In this document: positions 8,449-14,027 of the stretch, in pieces
Numbering within the stretch: position 1 is the stretch's first letter
Layout: each line of letters opens with the position of its first letter
NCBI GenBank assembly: GCA_014379045.1
Contig: JACMMK010000033.1
Location: 1-14,027 of the forward strand
Direction: 5' to 3'
Length of the DNA: 14,027 nt
From: Burkholderiales bacterium
GTDB taxonomy: Bacteria; Pseudomonadota; Gammaproteobacteria; Burkholderiales; CAIKXV01
Made by a program: the position numbers and the translations under genes
The notes under the pieces: generated by a model
The model's input: only the letters and a program-made list of their open reading frames with translations
The model's database searches: none
Told to the model about the DNA's origin: nothing

Positions 8449-8589
8449 GCGGCGCGCGGTGGCCTGGCCGAATCCAGTTCGGTATCATGACCGTAAAGTG
8501 AACGCAGAATCTTGATCGGCAACGAAGGGCGACGCGACAGACGGGCGTGGCTCGATCCAAAAAACATGGCGGCGTGATGGAGGTGTCAG

Positions 8590-9225
8590 GTGGAGTTCGG
8601 AAGTCCTGAGTTCTGGGTCGCGGTGCTGCAGATCATCGCGATCGACATTCTTCTCGGCGGCGACAACGCCGTGGTGATCGCACTGGCGTGCCGCAACCTG
8701 CCGCCGAAGCAGCGCAAGCTCGGCATTATGTGGGGCGTTGCCGGGGCGATCACGTTGCGCGTGATCCTCACAATCTTCGCGGTGACGCTGCTGACCATTC
8801 CGTACCTGAAGATCGTCGGAGCCATCCTGCTCGCTTGGATTGCCGTCAAGCTGGTGATCCCGCATGAAGAAGAGGCACACGGCGATGTGGCCGGCGCCAA
8901 TACGCTCCCGGGGGCGATCAAGACGATCATCGTCGCCGATCTCGTGATGAGTCTCGACAACGTGGTCGCGGTCGCCGGGGCCGCGAAGGACAGTTGGGCC
9001 TTGATCGTGTTCGGGCTCATCGTGAGCATCCCGATCATCGTTTACTGCAGTACGATCATCCTGAAGCTGATGGATCGCTTTCCGTGGATCATCATCCTTG
9101 GCGGTGGCTTGCTCGGATGGATCGCGGTCGGCATGTTCATCCACGACATCGCGATTCAGGATTGGGTGGCTACCAACTGGCCCTGGGCCGAGTACGCATT
9201 ACCGCGCTGGGTGCAGCGATCGTGA
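8590..9225 (+). CDS. TerC/YjbE-family integral membrane protein, C-terminus probably frameshifted
   Basis: This is a polytopic inner-membrane protein of the TerC family. Members are linked to metal-ion (often manganese) handling or tellurite resistance; the actual substrate is unknown. The 211-residue frame carries both family acidic motifs, GGDNAVVIA (23-31, with Asp19 just before) and the repeat SLDNVVAVAGAA (121-132, with Asp117), and several hydrophobic helices. The GTG at 8590 is the start: GGAGG lies six bases upstream. The frame ends abruptly in WVQRS. However, another frame starting at about 9204 continues with a hydrophobic helix and basic tail ending at 9296. Adding one base near 9203 would restore a protein of about 235 residues. 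The 141-bp gap after fhs shows no clear terminator, so co-transcription with fhs is possible, though no functional link is evident. Confidence 0.85.
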   Translation: MEFGSPEFWVAVLQIIAIDILLGGDNAVVIALACRNLPPKQRKLGIMWGVAGAITLRVILTIFAVTLLTIPYLKIVGAILLAWIAVKLVIPHEEEAHGDVAGANTLPGAIKTIIVADLVMSLDNVVAVAGAAKDSWALIVFGLIVSIPIIVYCSTIILKLMDRFPWIIILGGGLLGWIAVGMFIHDIAIQDWVATNWPWAEYALPRWVQRS

Positions 9226-9296
9226 TCGCGATCGGTTTCATCCTGGCCCGAAAAGCGGCGGCGCGACCGCGCAAGGTGGTCGAACTTGCGCCTTAG
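9204..9296 (+). pseudogene. Out-of-frame last helix and tail of the TerC-family gene
   Basis: In the frame of 9204 the DNA reads Ala-Leu-Gly-Ala-Ala, then IVIAIGFILARK and a basic tail ending in ELAP before a TAG stop. This looks like the final membrane helix and cytoplasmic tail expected for TerC/YjbE proteins, and it abuts the point where the main frame still makes family sense (WAEYALP). One missing base, for example in the run CCGCG at 9202-9206, explains it. It may be a real mutation or a sequencing or assembly error. Confidence 0.6.
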
Positions 9297-9300
9297 TTCC

Positions 9301-9328
9301 TGGACACTTCGCGGCGGTGTGACATAGT
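9301..9328 (+). promoter_or_regulatory. Candidate sigma-70 promoter for tctCBA
   Basis: TGGACA (9301-9306) and CATAGT (9323-9328) are separated by 16 bp, matching the -35 consensus at five of six and the -10 at four of six bases. The start would be near 9335, with a leader of about 107 nt. No FNR-like TTGAC-N4-GTCAA box was found in the gap from 9297 to 9441. Confidence 0.3.
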
Positions 9329-9441
9329 CGAATCGCACGTCGACGATATGTGATAGCGGGACGTCGCCGCCGTCGCATCGTACTCGCCCGTAGAGTTCCG
9401 GCCACGACCGGGACCATGAAGTATCGACCCTGGAGAAGTGG

Positions 9442-10506
9442 ATGAACAATCAGGCGTCCTCACGGACACCCGCGGGCACCCGCGTGCCCGGAACATGGCA
9501 ACGGCGCTTGCGGATCGTGTCGTCGGTACTCGGTCTGACCGGCCTCCTCGCATCGCTCCCGCTCGTCGACTCGGCGCATGCGCAGGCGTGGGAGCCGACG
9601 CGTACCGTCGAGTTCATCGTTCCGGCGGGCACGGGCGGTGGCGCCGACCAGATGGCGCGCCTGATCCAGGGCATCATCCAAAAGAACGGCCTCATGAAGC
9701 AGCCGATCATCGTCGTCAACAAGGGCGGCGGCGCCGGTGCCGAAGGCTTCCTCGAGATCAAGGGTGCGAAGGGCGATCCGCACAAGATCGTGATCACGCT
9801 GTCGAACCTGTTCACGACCGCACTGTCCACCGCCACCTTCGACTGGACCGAGTTCACGCCGGTAACGATGATGGCGCTCGACCAGTTCGTGCTGTGGGTG
9901 AATGCGAAGAACAACGCCAAGACCGCCAAGGAGTTCCTCGAACAGGTACGCGCCGGCGGCGGCAAGATGCGCATGGGCGGCACCGGCGCGCGTCAGGAAG
10001 ACCAGATCATCACGGTCAGCATCGAGCGCGCCACCGGCGTCAAGTTCATCTACATCCCGTTCAAGGGCGGCGGCGAAGTCGCGACGCAGCTGGTCGGCGG
10101 TCATGTCGACGCGACCGTGAACAACCCGATCGAGGCCGTCGCGCAATGGCGTGCGGGCGCCCTCAAGCCGCTGTGCGTGTTCGATGACGAGCGGATGCCG
10201 TACAAGGCCCGGCTGACCGAGTCGATGTCCTGGAACGACGTGCCGACCTGCCGTGAGGCAGGCGTGCCGACCGATTACGTGATGCTTCGCGGCATCTTCA
10301 TGCCAGGCGGCGTGACGCCGGCACAGCGCGATTACTACGCGGGCGTGATGCGCCGCGTGCGCGAGACGCCGGAATGGAAGAAGTTCATCGAAGACGGCGC
10401 GTTCAACCCCAGCGCGCTCGAAGGCGATGCGTTCGTCAAATGGCTGACGCGCACCAAGGAAGAGCACCGTGGCCTGATGAAGGAAGCGGGCTGGGTGACG
10501 AAGTAA
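9442..10506 (+). CDS. tctC: Tripartite tricarboxylate transporter, periplasmic substrate-binding protein (TctC/Bug family)
   Basis: It binds a small organic anion in the periplasm and delivers it to the TctA-TctB membrane complex. The 354-residue precursor has an N-terminal export signal: a basic Arg pair (21-22), a hydrophobic core (about 25-41) and a cleavage site likely after Ala47 (AHA) or Ala49 (AQA). The mature protein shows Bug-family ligand loops in variant form, VPAGTGGGADQMAR (60-73) and NKGGGAGAEG, and a later IPFKGGGEVATQLVGGHVD stretch. These loops usually bind a carboxylate. GGAGA lies just upstream of the ATG. It is the first gene of a complete tctCBA set. The substrate is unknown. 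Given oxc nearby, oxalate is a reasonable guess, but Bug proteins are numerous and diverse in this kind of bacterium. Confidence 0.92.
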   Translation: MNNQASSRTPAGTRVPGTWQRRLRIVSSVLGLTGLLASLPLVDSAHAQAWEPTRTVEFIVPAGTGGGADQMARLIQGIIQKNGLMKQPIIVVNKGGGAGAEGFLEIKGAKGDPHKIVITLSNLFTTALSTATFDWTEFTPVTMMALDQFVLWVNAKNNAKTAKEFLEQVRAGGGKMRMGGTGARQEDQIITVSIERATGVKFIYIPFKGGGEVATQLVGGHVDATVNNPIEAVAQWRAGALKPLCVFDDERMPYKARLTESMSWNDVPTCREAGVPTDYVMLRGIFMPGGVTPAQRDYYAGVMRRVRETPEWKKFIEDGAFNPSALEGDAFVKWLTRTKEEHRGLMKEAGWVTK

Positions 10507-10570
10507 GCCGCGGCCGCGCGCGTGGCGACACGGGCGCGTGCGTGTCAACACAGTGCGAGTCGGGGGCGGC

Positions 10571-11077
10571 GTGGGGCAACCGGAAAAGGATCACCGCGGC
10601 GTCGTCGACACCGCGACGATGGAAATCGTGGTCGCGGCGCTGTTCTTCGCGTTCGCCGCGGTGGTGATGTTCGACAGCTATCGGCTGGGGGCGGCGTGGG
10701 GCAGCGATGGCCCTGAGCCGGGATACTTCCCGTTCTATACCGGGCTCATCATCGCGATCGCGTCCGTGGTGCTGCTGGTGCAGGGCGTGCGCCTGTGCAG
10801 GCAGCCACGCGCCGCCTTCGTCGAGCGCGGGCAGTTCAAGGACGTGCTCGTCGTGCTGCTGCCGGCGCTGGGCTACGTGCTCGCGATCGAGTTCGTCGGC
10901 ATCTACCTGGCTTCGGCCTGCTATATCGCGGTGTTCATGGTGTTCCTGGGCCACTACACCTGGAAGCGCGGCGTCACCGTCGGCGTCTCGGTGGGCCTGT
11001 TCGCGTTCGTGCTGTTCGAACGCTGGTTCAGTATCCCGTTGCCCAAGGGCTTCATCGAACGCGCGCTGGGGTTCTGA
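10571..11077 (+). CDS. tctB: Tripartite tricarboxylate transporter, small membrane subunit (TctB)
   Basis: This is the small integral membrane subunit of the transporter, poorly conserved but placed between tctC and tctA as usual. From the GTG at 10571 it is 168 residues with about four or five hydrophobic helices: one starting at MEIVVAALFFAF, one after GYFPFYTG, a long pair within VLVVLLPALGYVLAIEFVG and YLASACYIAVFMVFLG, and one near the C-terminus. The start is uncertain. The frame is open from a GTG at 10538, but nothing like a ribosome site precedes that; the GTG at 10571 has a G-rich stretch upstream; an ATG at 10619 begins right at the first helix. I prefer 10571 because related proteins carry a short polar N-terminus. 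The stop lies 3 bp before the tctA start. Confidence 0.82.
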   Translation: MGQPEKDHRGVVDTATMEIVVAALFFAFAAVVMFDSYRLGAAWGSDGPEPGYFPFYTGLIIAIASVVLLVQGVRLCRQPRAAFVERGQFKDVLVVLLPALGYVLAIEFVGIYLASACYIAVFMVFLGHYTWKRGVTVGVSVGLFAFVLFERWFSIPLPKGFIERALGF

Positions 11078-11080
11078 GTC

Positions 11081-12580
11081 ATGGATGAACTGCAATCGCT
11101 GATGCATGGCTTTGCCGTCGCGCTCACGCTGCAGAACGTGCTGCTGATGTTCCTGGGCATCGTCCTCGGGGTGCTGATCGGCGTGCTGCCCGGGCTGGGG
11201 GGCGCGAACGGCATCGCCATCCTGCTGCCGCTCACGTTCACGATGTCGCCGACCTCGGCGATCATCATGCTCTCGTGCATCTACTGGGGCGCGTTGTTCG
11301 GCGGCGCGATCACGTCGATTCTGTTCAACATTCCAGGCGAGCCGTGGTCGGTTGCGACCACCTTCGACGGGCATCCGATGGCGCAACAGGGGCGCGCGGG
11401 CGAGGCACTGACCGCCGCATTCACCGGGTCGTTCATCGGCGCGTTCTTCGCGGTCGTGATGATCACGTTCCTCGCGCCGCTGGTGGCCGAATTCGCGTTG
11501 AAGTTCGGTCCACCGGAATACTTCGCGGTCTATCTGCTCGCGTTCTGCAGTTTCGTCGGCATGGGCAAGGGCTCGCCCTGGAAAACCATCGCCGCGATGA
11601 TGCTCGGGTTCGGGCTCGCTGCGGTGGGCATGGATACCGTCACGGGTCAGTTGCGCCTCACGTTCGGCAGCACCGAACTGCTGCGCGGCGTCGATTTTCT
11701 GGTCGTGGTGATCGGGTTGTTCGGCATCGGCGAAATACTGCTGACGATGGAGGAGGGGCTCGAGTTCAAGGGTCGCAGCGCCAAGATCAATGCGCGCGTG
11801 GTGTTCCAGACCTGGGCGCAACTGCCGAAGTTCTGGGCGACCTCGCTGCGCGCCTGCCTGATCGGCTGCTGGATGGGCGTGACGCCGGGCGGAGCCACGC
11901 CGGCATCGTTCATGAGTTACGGCGTCGCCAAGCAGATCTCCAAGAACGGACACAATTTCGGCAAGGGCGAGATGGAGGGCGTGGTCGCCCCGGAGACCGC
12001 CGCGCATGCCGCCGGCACCGCGGCGCTGCTGCCGATGCTCGCACTCGGCATCCCCGGGTCGCCCACGGCCGCAGTGCTGCTGGGCGGGCTGCTGATCTGG
12101 GGGCTGCAGCCGGGCCCGCTGTTGTTCGTCGAGCAGAAGGACTTCGTCTGGGGACTGATCGCGAGCATGTATCTCGGCAACATCGTCGGTCTGATCGTCG
12201 TGCTGACGACGGTGCCGTTGTTCGCCGCGATCCTGCGCATCCCGTTCTCGATCATCGCGCCGGTGATCATCGTGGTCTGCGCGATCGGCGCCTACACGGT
12301 CAACAATGCGATGCTCGACGTCTGGCTGATGATGCTGTTCGGTGTCGTCGGCTACGTGTTCAAAAAGCTCGACTATCCGATGGCGCCGATGGTGCTCGCG
12401 CTCGTGCTGGGAGACCGTGCCGAAGACTCGTTCCGGCAGTCGATGCTGATGTCGCAGGGCAGTGTGTCGATCCTGTGGTCGAACTGGCTAGTGGGCGGCA
12501 TCAGCACGGCGGCACTACTGCTGCTGCTTTGGCCGTTCATCAGCGCGCTGCGCGAGCGTCGACGCCGCGTCGTGCTCTAG
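11081..12580 (+). CDS. tctA: Tripartite tricarboxylate transporter, large membrane subunit (TctA)
   Basis: This is the conserved permease subunit that moves the bound carboxylate across the inner membrane, driven by an ion gradient. The 499 residues form the typical set of about 10-12 helices. Two related glycine/proline-rich segments mark the family: LGVLIGVLPGLGG (29-41) with GANGIAILLPLTF, and MGVTPGGATPASFMSYGVAK (265-284). LPMLALGIPGSPTAAVLLGG (317-336) and GLQPGPLLF (341-349) follow. The ATG is 3 bp after the tctB stop, so translation is probably coupled. It converges with the Crp/Fnr regulator gene, the two stops being only 16 bp apart. The substrate cannot be read from the permease. 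Confidence 0.95.
   Translation: MDELQSLMHGFAVALTLQNVLLMFLGIVLGVLIGVLPGLGGANGIAILLPLTFTMSPTSAIIMLSCIYWGALFGGAITSILFNIPGEPWSVATTFDGHPMAQQGRAGEALTAAFTGSFIGAFFAVVMITFLAPLVAEFALKFGPPEYFAVYLLAFCSFVGMGKGSPWKTIAAMMLGFGLAAVGMDTVTGQLRLTFGSTELLRGVDFLVVVIGLFGIGEILLTMEEGLEFKGRSAKINARVVFQTWAQLPKFWATSLRACLIGCWMGVTPGGATPASFMSYGVAKQISKNGHNFGKGEMEGVVAPETAAHAAGTAALLPMLALGIPGSPTAAVLLGGLLIWGLQPGPLLFVEQKDFVWGLIASMYLGNIVGLIVVLTTVPLFAAILRIPFSIIAPVIIVVCAIGAYTVNNAMLDVWLMMLFGVVGYVFKKLDYPMAPMVLALVLGDRAEDSFRQSMLMSQGSVSILWSNWLVGGISTAALLLLLWPFISALRERRRRVVL
12554..12577. terminator. Weak hairpin at the tctA / regulator convergence
   Basis: GAGC (12554-12557) pairs with GCTC (12574-12577), and CGACG pairs with CGTCG around a CCG loop, with a small bulge between. 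It lies in the last codons of tctA, just before the 16-bp convergent gap. No T-run follows on either strand, so it is at best a weak bidirectional terminator. Confidence 0.22.
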
Positions 12581-12596
12581 GCGACCCGCTGCGCGC

Positions 12597-13211
12597 TCAG
12601 ACCGAAATCTTGCCGCGCTGCTTGAGTCTCGACAACGTCTCGGGCGACAGGTTCAGGTACGCGGCCAGTTCCTTCTTGGGCAGGCGCTCGACCAGCGGAC
12701 CGTGCTTGCGGATGAAGCGCGCGACGCGCCCGGGGGCATCGAGCAGATGCAGGGTGATCGTGTGCGCCATCACCTCGCTCATCAGCTTCATCACCTCGAA
12801 TTCGAAACGGCGCTTCAGCAGCGGAAAGCGCTCGATGAACTCGACCCATTCCTCCATGCCGAGCGTCGCCGCGCGCACGGGCGTCACTGCACGGATCGAG
12901 AACGGGATCGGCGTGCCCAGCCGCCAGGCCGCATAACTCGTGTCGAAGTCCTGCTCGCTGGCAAAGCGAAGGATCATCTCCTTCCCCTCGGCGTTGGACA
13001 CCACGCGCTTGAGGATGCCATCGAGGATGAAGTACTGCTCCATGCTGATCGCGCCCTGGCACTCGAGCAGGTCGCCCTTGCGCCGGTCGATCACCGACAG
13101 CATCGGTTCGAGTTCCGTCCAGGCGGCTTCGGGCAGTGAGTCCAGAAGCAGATTCCGCCTGAGCTGGATCCGGATGGCAGCCGCGTGGGGATGCTTGGCA
13201 ACGCTGGTCAT
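12597..13211 (-). CDS. Crp/Fnr-family transcriptional regulator without Fe-S cysteines
   Basis: This is a DNA-binding regulator of 204 residues. An N-terminal cyclic-nucleotide-binding-like beta-barrel (about 20-125) is followed by the long dimerisation helix (about 125-155) and a C-terminal winged helix (about 160-204). The recognition helix reads SPETLSRLKQ (189-198). Glu191, Ser194 and Arg195 match the Glu-Ser-Arg trio with which FNR reads TTGA half-sites, fitting the TTGAC boxes before fhs and oxc. There is only one cysteine (Cys51), so it cannot hold an FNR-type oxygen-sensing cluster; the effector is unknown. The frame is open up to 13454, but that stretch lacks domain similarity and contains a likely promoter and the operator, so I start at the ATG at 13211. 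A TTG at 13226 is an alternative. It is divergent from oxc, typical of a local regulator. Confidence 0.87.
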   Translation of the reverse strand: MTSVAKHPHAAAIRIQLRRNLLLDSLPEAAWTELEPMLSVIDRRKGDLLECQGAISMEQYFILDGILKRVVSNAEGKEMILRFASEQDFDTSYAAWRLGTPIPFSIRAVTPVRAATLGMEEWVEFIERFPLLKRRFEFEVMKLMSEVMAHTITLHLLDAPGRVARFIRKHGPLVERLPKKELAAYLNLSPETLSRLKQRGKISV

Positions 13212-13262
13212 CGCGAGTCGCTGCAACGCAGCCTGAGAGGTCCTCGAAAAACGGTCGAGCGG

Positions 13263-13268
13263 AGTATA
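13263..13268 (-). promoter_or_regulatory. Candidate -10 element for the Crp/Fnr regulator gene
   Basis: On the minus strand this reads TATACT, matching TATAAT at five of six bases. Transcription would begin near 13256, giving a leader of about 45 nt to the ATG at 13211. No convincing -35 is seen. If it is real, the longer frame reaching 13454 cannot be the protein. Confidence 0.35.
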
Positions 13269-13398
13269 GACCCCACGCGTCCCTGCGCTGCAGCAAAGTG
13301 ACAGGACCGATGACGACGAAAGCGAATGCGTGACCTCTTTCAGAACTGGCTGAAGGTCCGCAGCGACGCTCGCGTCGCCCGGGTTCGCCTGCCATGGT

Positions 13399-13419
13399 GC
13401 AATGCGAAGCAGGCATTGC
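13399..13419. repeat. Inverted repeat GCAATGC-N7-GCATTGC upstream of oxc
   Basis: Arms GCAATGC (13399-13405) and GCATTGC (13413-13419) repeat those found upstream of fhs at 6600-6621, with a spacer one base shorter. This one lies in a divergent promoter region, not after a gene, so a terminator is unlikely and a protein-binding site is more plausible. Its centre is about 38 bp upstream of the FNR-like box centre. Confidence 0.55.
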
Positions 13420-13439
13420 GACCGTTGCCGCCGGTCAAA

Positions 13440-13455
13440 CTTGACCGCAGTCAAG
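13440..13455. promoter_or_regulatory. FNR-like operator upstream of oxc
   Basis: CTTGACCGCAGTCAAG differs from the fhs box at one spacer base only. A third half-site lies just upstream: GGTCAA (13433-13438), AC, TTGACC (13441-13446) make an overlapping palindrome. With the -10 candidate at 13477-13482 the box centre (13447.5) sits near -41.5, the class II activator position. The likely binder is the adjacent Crp/Fnr regulator or a global FNR/FixK-type protein. Confidence 0.75.
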
Positions 13456-13476
13456 GGCGACGAACCTCCTCGTTCC

Positions 13477-13482
13477 TACTAT
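13477..13482 (+). promoter_or_regulatory. Candidate -10 element of the oxc promoter
   Basis: TACTAT, or the overlapping TATACG at 13480-13485, lies about 30 bp downstream of the FNR-like box centre, as TATAGT does at fhs. The transcription start would be near 13489 and the leader about 20 nt. The exact hexamer is uncertain. Confidence 0.38.
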
Positions 13483-13485
13483 ACG

Positions 13486-13505
13486 AGCTCTCTCGAGGAG
13501 GAGCT
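13486..13505 (+). other. Hairpin-forming sequence over the oxc ribosome-binding site
   Basis: AGCTC (13486-13490) is complementary to GAGCT (13501-13505), with partial pairing between. The enclosed stretch includes most of the strong GAGGAGGAG Shine-Dalgarno run (13495-13503). It could mask the ribosome site only if transcription starts at or before 13486; the inferred start near 13489 would cut the left arm. Confidence 0.25.
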
Positions 13506-13508
13506 TCC

Positions 13509-14027
13509 ATGGGCATCGCGGAATCGCAAGTCCCCGCTGCACGCGACCTGCTGCAGCATTCCGGTACCGCCACCGATGCGCCAGCGCAGGCTACCGACGG
13601 CTTCCATCTGGTCATCGATGCGCTCAAGCTGAACGGCATCGACACGATCTTCGGCCTGCCCGGTATTCCGATCACCGACCTGACGCGGATGATCCAGGCC
13701 GAAGGCATGCGCATGATCTCTTTCCGTCACGAGCAGAACGCGGGTCACGCGGCCGCCATCGCCGGCTTCATGACGCAGAAGCCGGGCATCTGTCTGACCG
13801 TCTCCGCCCCCGGCTTTCTGAACGGCTTGACGGCACTGAGCAACGCCACCACCAATTGCTTTCCGATGATCCTGATCAGCGGCTCGAGCGAGCGCGAGAT
13901 CGTCGATCTGCAGCAGGGCGACTACGAAGAGATGGATCAACTCGCCATCGCCAGGCCGCTGTGCAAGGCCGCGTTTCGCGTGCTGCACGCCGAGGACATC
14001 GGCGTCGGCATCGCGCGCGCGATTCGC
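13509..14027 (+). CDS. oxc: Oxalyl-CoA decarboxylase, 3'-truncated by the window edge
   Basis: This thiamine-diphosphate enzyme turns oxalyl-CoA into formyl-CoA and CO2, the decarboxylating step of oxalate catabolism. The first 173 residues are present, out of a usual total of about 570; the frame is open to the right edge. The N-terminal ThDP-binding (PYR) domain shows DGFHLVIDALKLNGIDTIFG (30-49), the catalytic Glu75 in SFRHEQNAGHAA (Glu56 in Oxalobacter formigenes Oxc by alignment), TVSAPGFLNGLTAL and SGSSEREIVDLQQGDYEEMD (124-143), with Tyr139 and Glu140 at the positions of the active-site Tyr120 and Glu121. The N-terminus is about 19 residues longer than in O. formigenes. GAGGAGGAG lies five bases before the ATG. 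It is divergent from the Crp/Fnr regulator and preceded by an FNR-like box. The partner frc is probably further right or elsewhere. Confidence 0.96.
   Translation, partial: MGIAESQVPAARDLLQHSGTATDAPAQATDGFHLVIDALKLNGIDTIFGLPGIPITDLTRMIQAEGMRMISFRHEQNAGHAAAIAGFMTQKPGICLTVSAPGFLNGLTALSNATTNCFPMILISGSSEREIVDLQQGDYEEMDQLAIARPLCKAAFRVLHAEDIGVGIARAIR

Noticed and set aside
8512..8525. TTGAT-CGGC-AACGA as a third FNR-like box before the TerC-family gene
   Set aside because: Only the left half-site is good; the right half matches at three of five bases and it lacks the CTTGACC core of the other two boxes.
8449..8589. Manganese (yybP-ykoY) riboswitch before the TerC-family gene
   Set aside because: TerC-family genes sometimes carry it, but I could not see its conserved elements in this 141-bp gap. 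A covariance-model search would settle it.
12577..13416. 279-residue minus-strand frame overlapping the regulator
   Set aside because: Shadow frame of the regulator gene with low-complexity Arg/Ala/Gly translation and no family features.
13212..13454. Longer Crp/Fnr regulator starting at 13454
   Set aside because: The extra 81 residues show no domain, and the DNA there holds a likely -10 element for the regulator, the GCAATGC inverted repeat and the operator.
1..14027. CRISPR arrays, tRNA or rRNA genes, insertion sequences, phage or toxin-antitoxin genes
   Set aside because: Looked for and not seen. The window is almost fully filled by metabolic and transport genes, and no direct-repeat array or transposase-like frame is present.

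Overview
The window is a GC-rich, gene-dense stretch of a proteobacterial chromosome. It most resembles a betaproteobacterium of the Burkholderiales type: the SucC and SucD sequences are close to Burkholderiales versions, and a periplasmic Bug-type (TctC) binding protein is present. Both ends cut through genes. The content is that of an oxalate and formate (C1) metabolism locus.

Left part (1-6599, + strand): the 3' part of sucC, then sucD, then a two-subunit NAD-dependent formate dehydrogenase of the FDH1 type (Fdh1B, a fused NuoE-NuoF diaphorase; Fdh1A, a Mo/W-bis-PGD catalytic subunit). Spacing is tight (10 bp, 42 bp, then a 4-bp ATGA overlap), so this looks like one operon whose promoter lies left of the window. 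A hairpin-rich gap follows.

Middle (6686-9296): fhs (formate-tetrahydrofolate ligase) stands behind its own regulatory region with a perfect 16-bp FNR-like palindrome. A TerC-family membrane protein follows. Its last membrane helix lies in another frame, which suggests a 1-nt deletion or sequencing error near 9203.

Right part (9442-12580): a complete tripartite tricarboxylate transporter in the order tctC-tctB-tctA (binding protein, small and large membrane subunits); its substrate is unknown but may be oxalate or another small carboxylate. Convergent to tctA is a Crp/Fnr-family regulator (12597-13211, - strand). Divergent from the regulator, and running off the right end, is oxc (oxalyl-CoA decarboxylase).

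How they fit together: oxalyl-CoA is decarboxylated by Oxc to formyl-CoA. Once the CoA is moved to a new oxalate (the transferase frc is not in the window), formate is released. Formate can then be oxidised to CO2 with NADH production by Fdh1AB, or captured on tetrahydrofolate by Fhs. SucCD may supply succinyl-CoA as a CoA donor. The most notable signal is regulatory. fhs and oxc, almost 7 kb apart, carry nearly identical CTTGACCGC[G/A]GTCAAG boxes at a class II activator position, and a Crp/Fnr regulator with an FNR-type recognition helix but no iron-sulfur cysteines is encoded beside oxc. A second inverted repeat, GCAATGC-N7/8-GCATTGC, also precedes both boxes.
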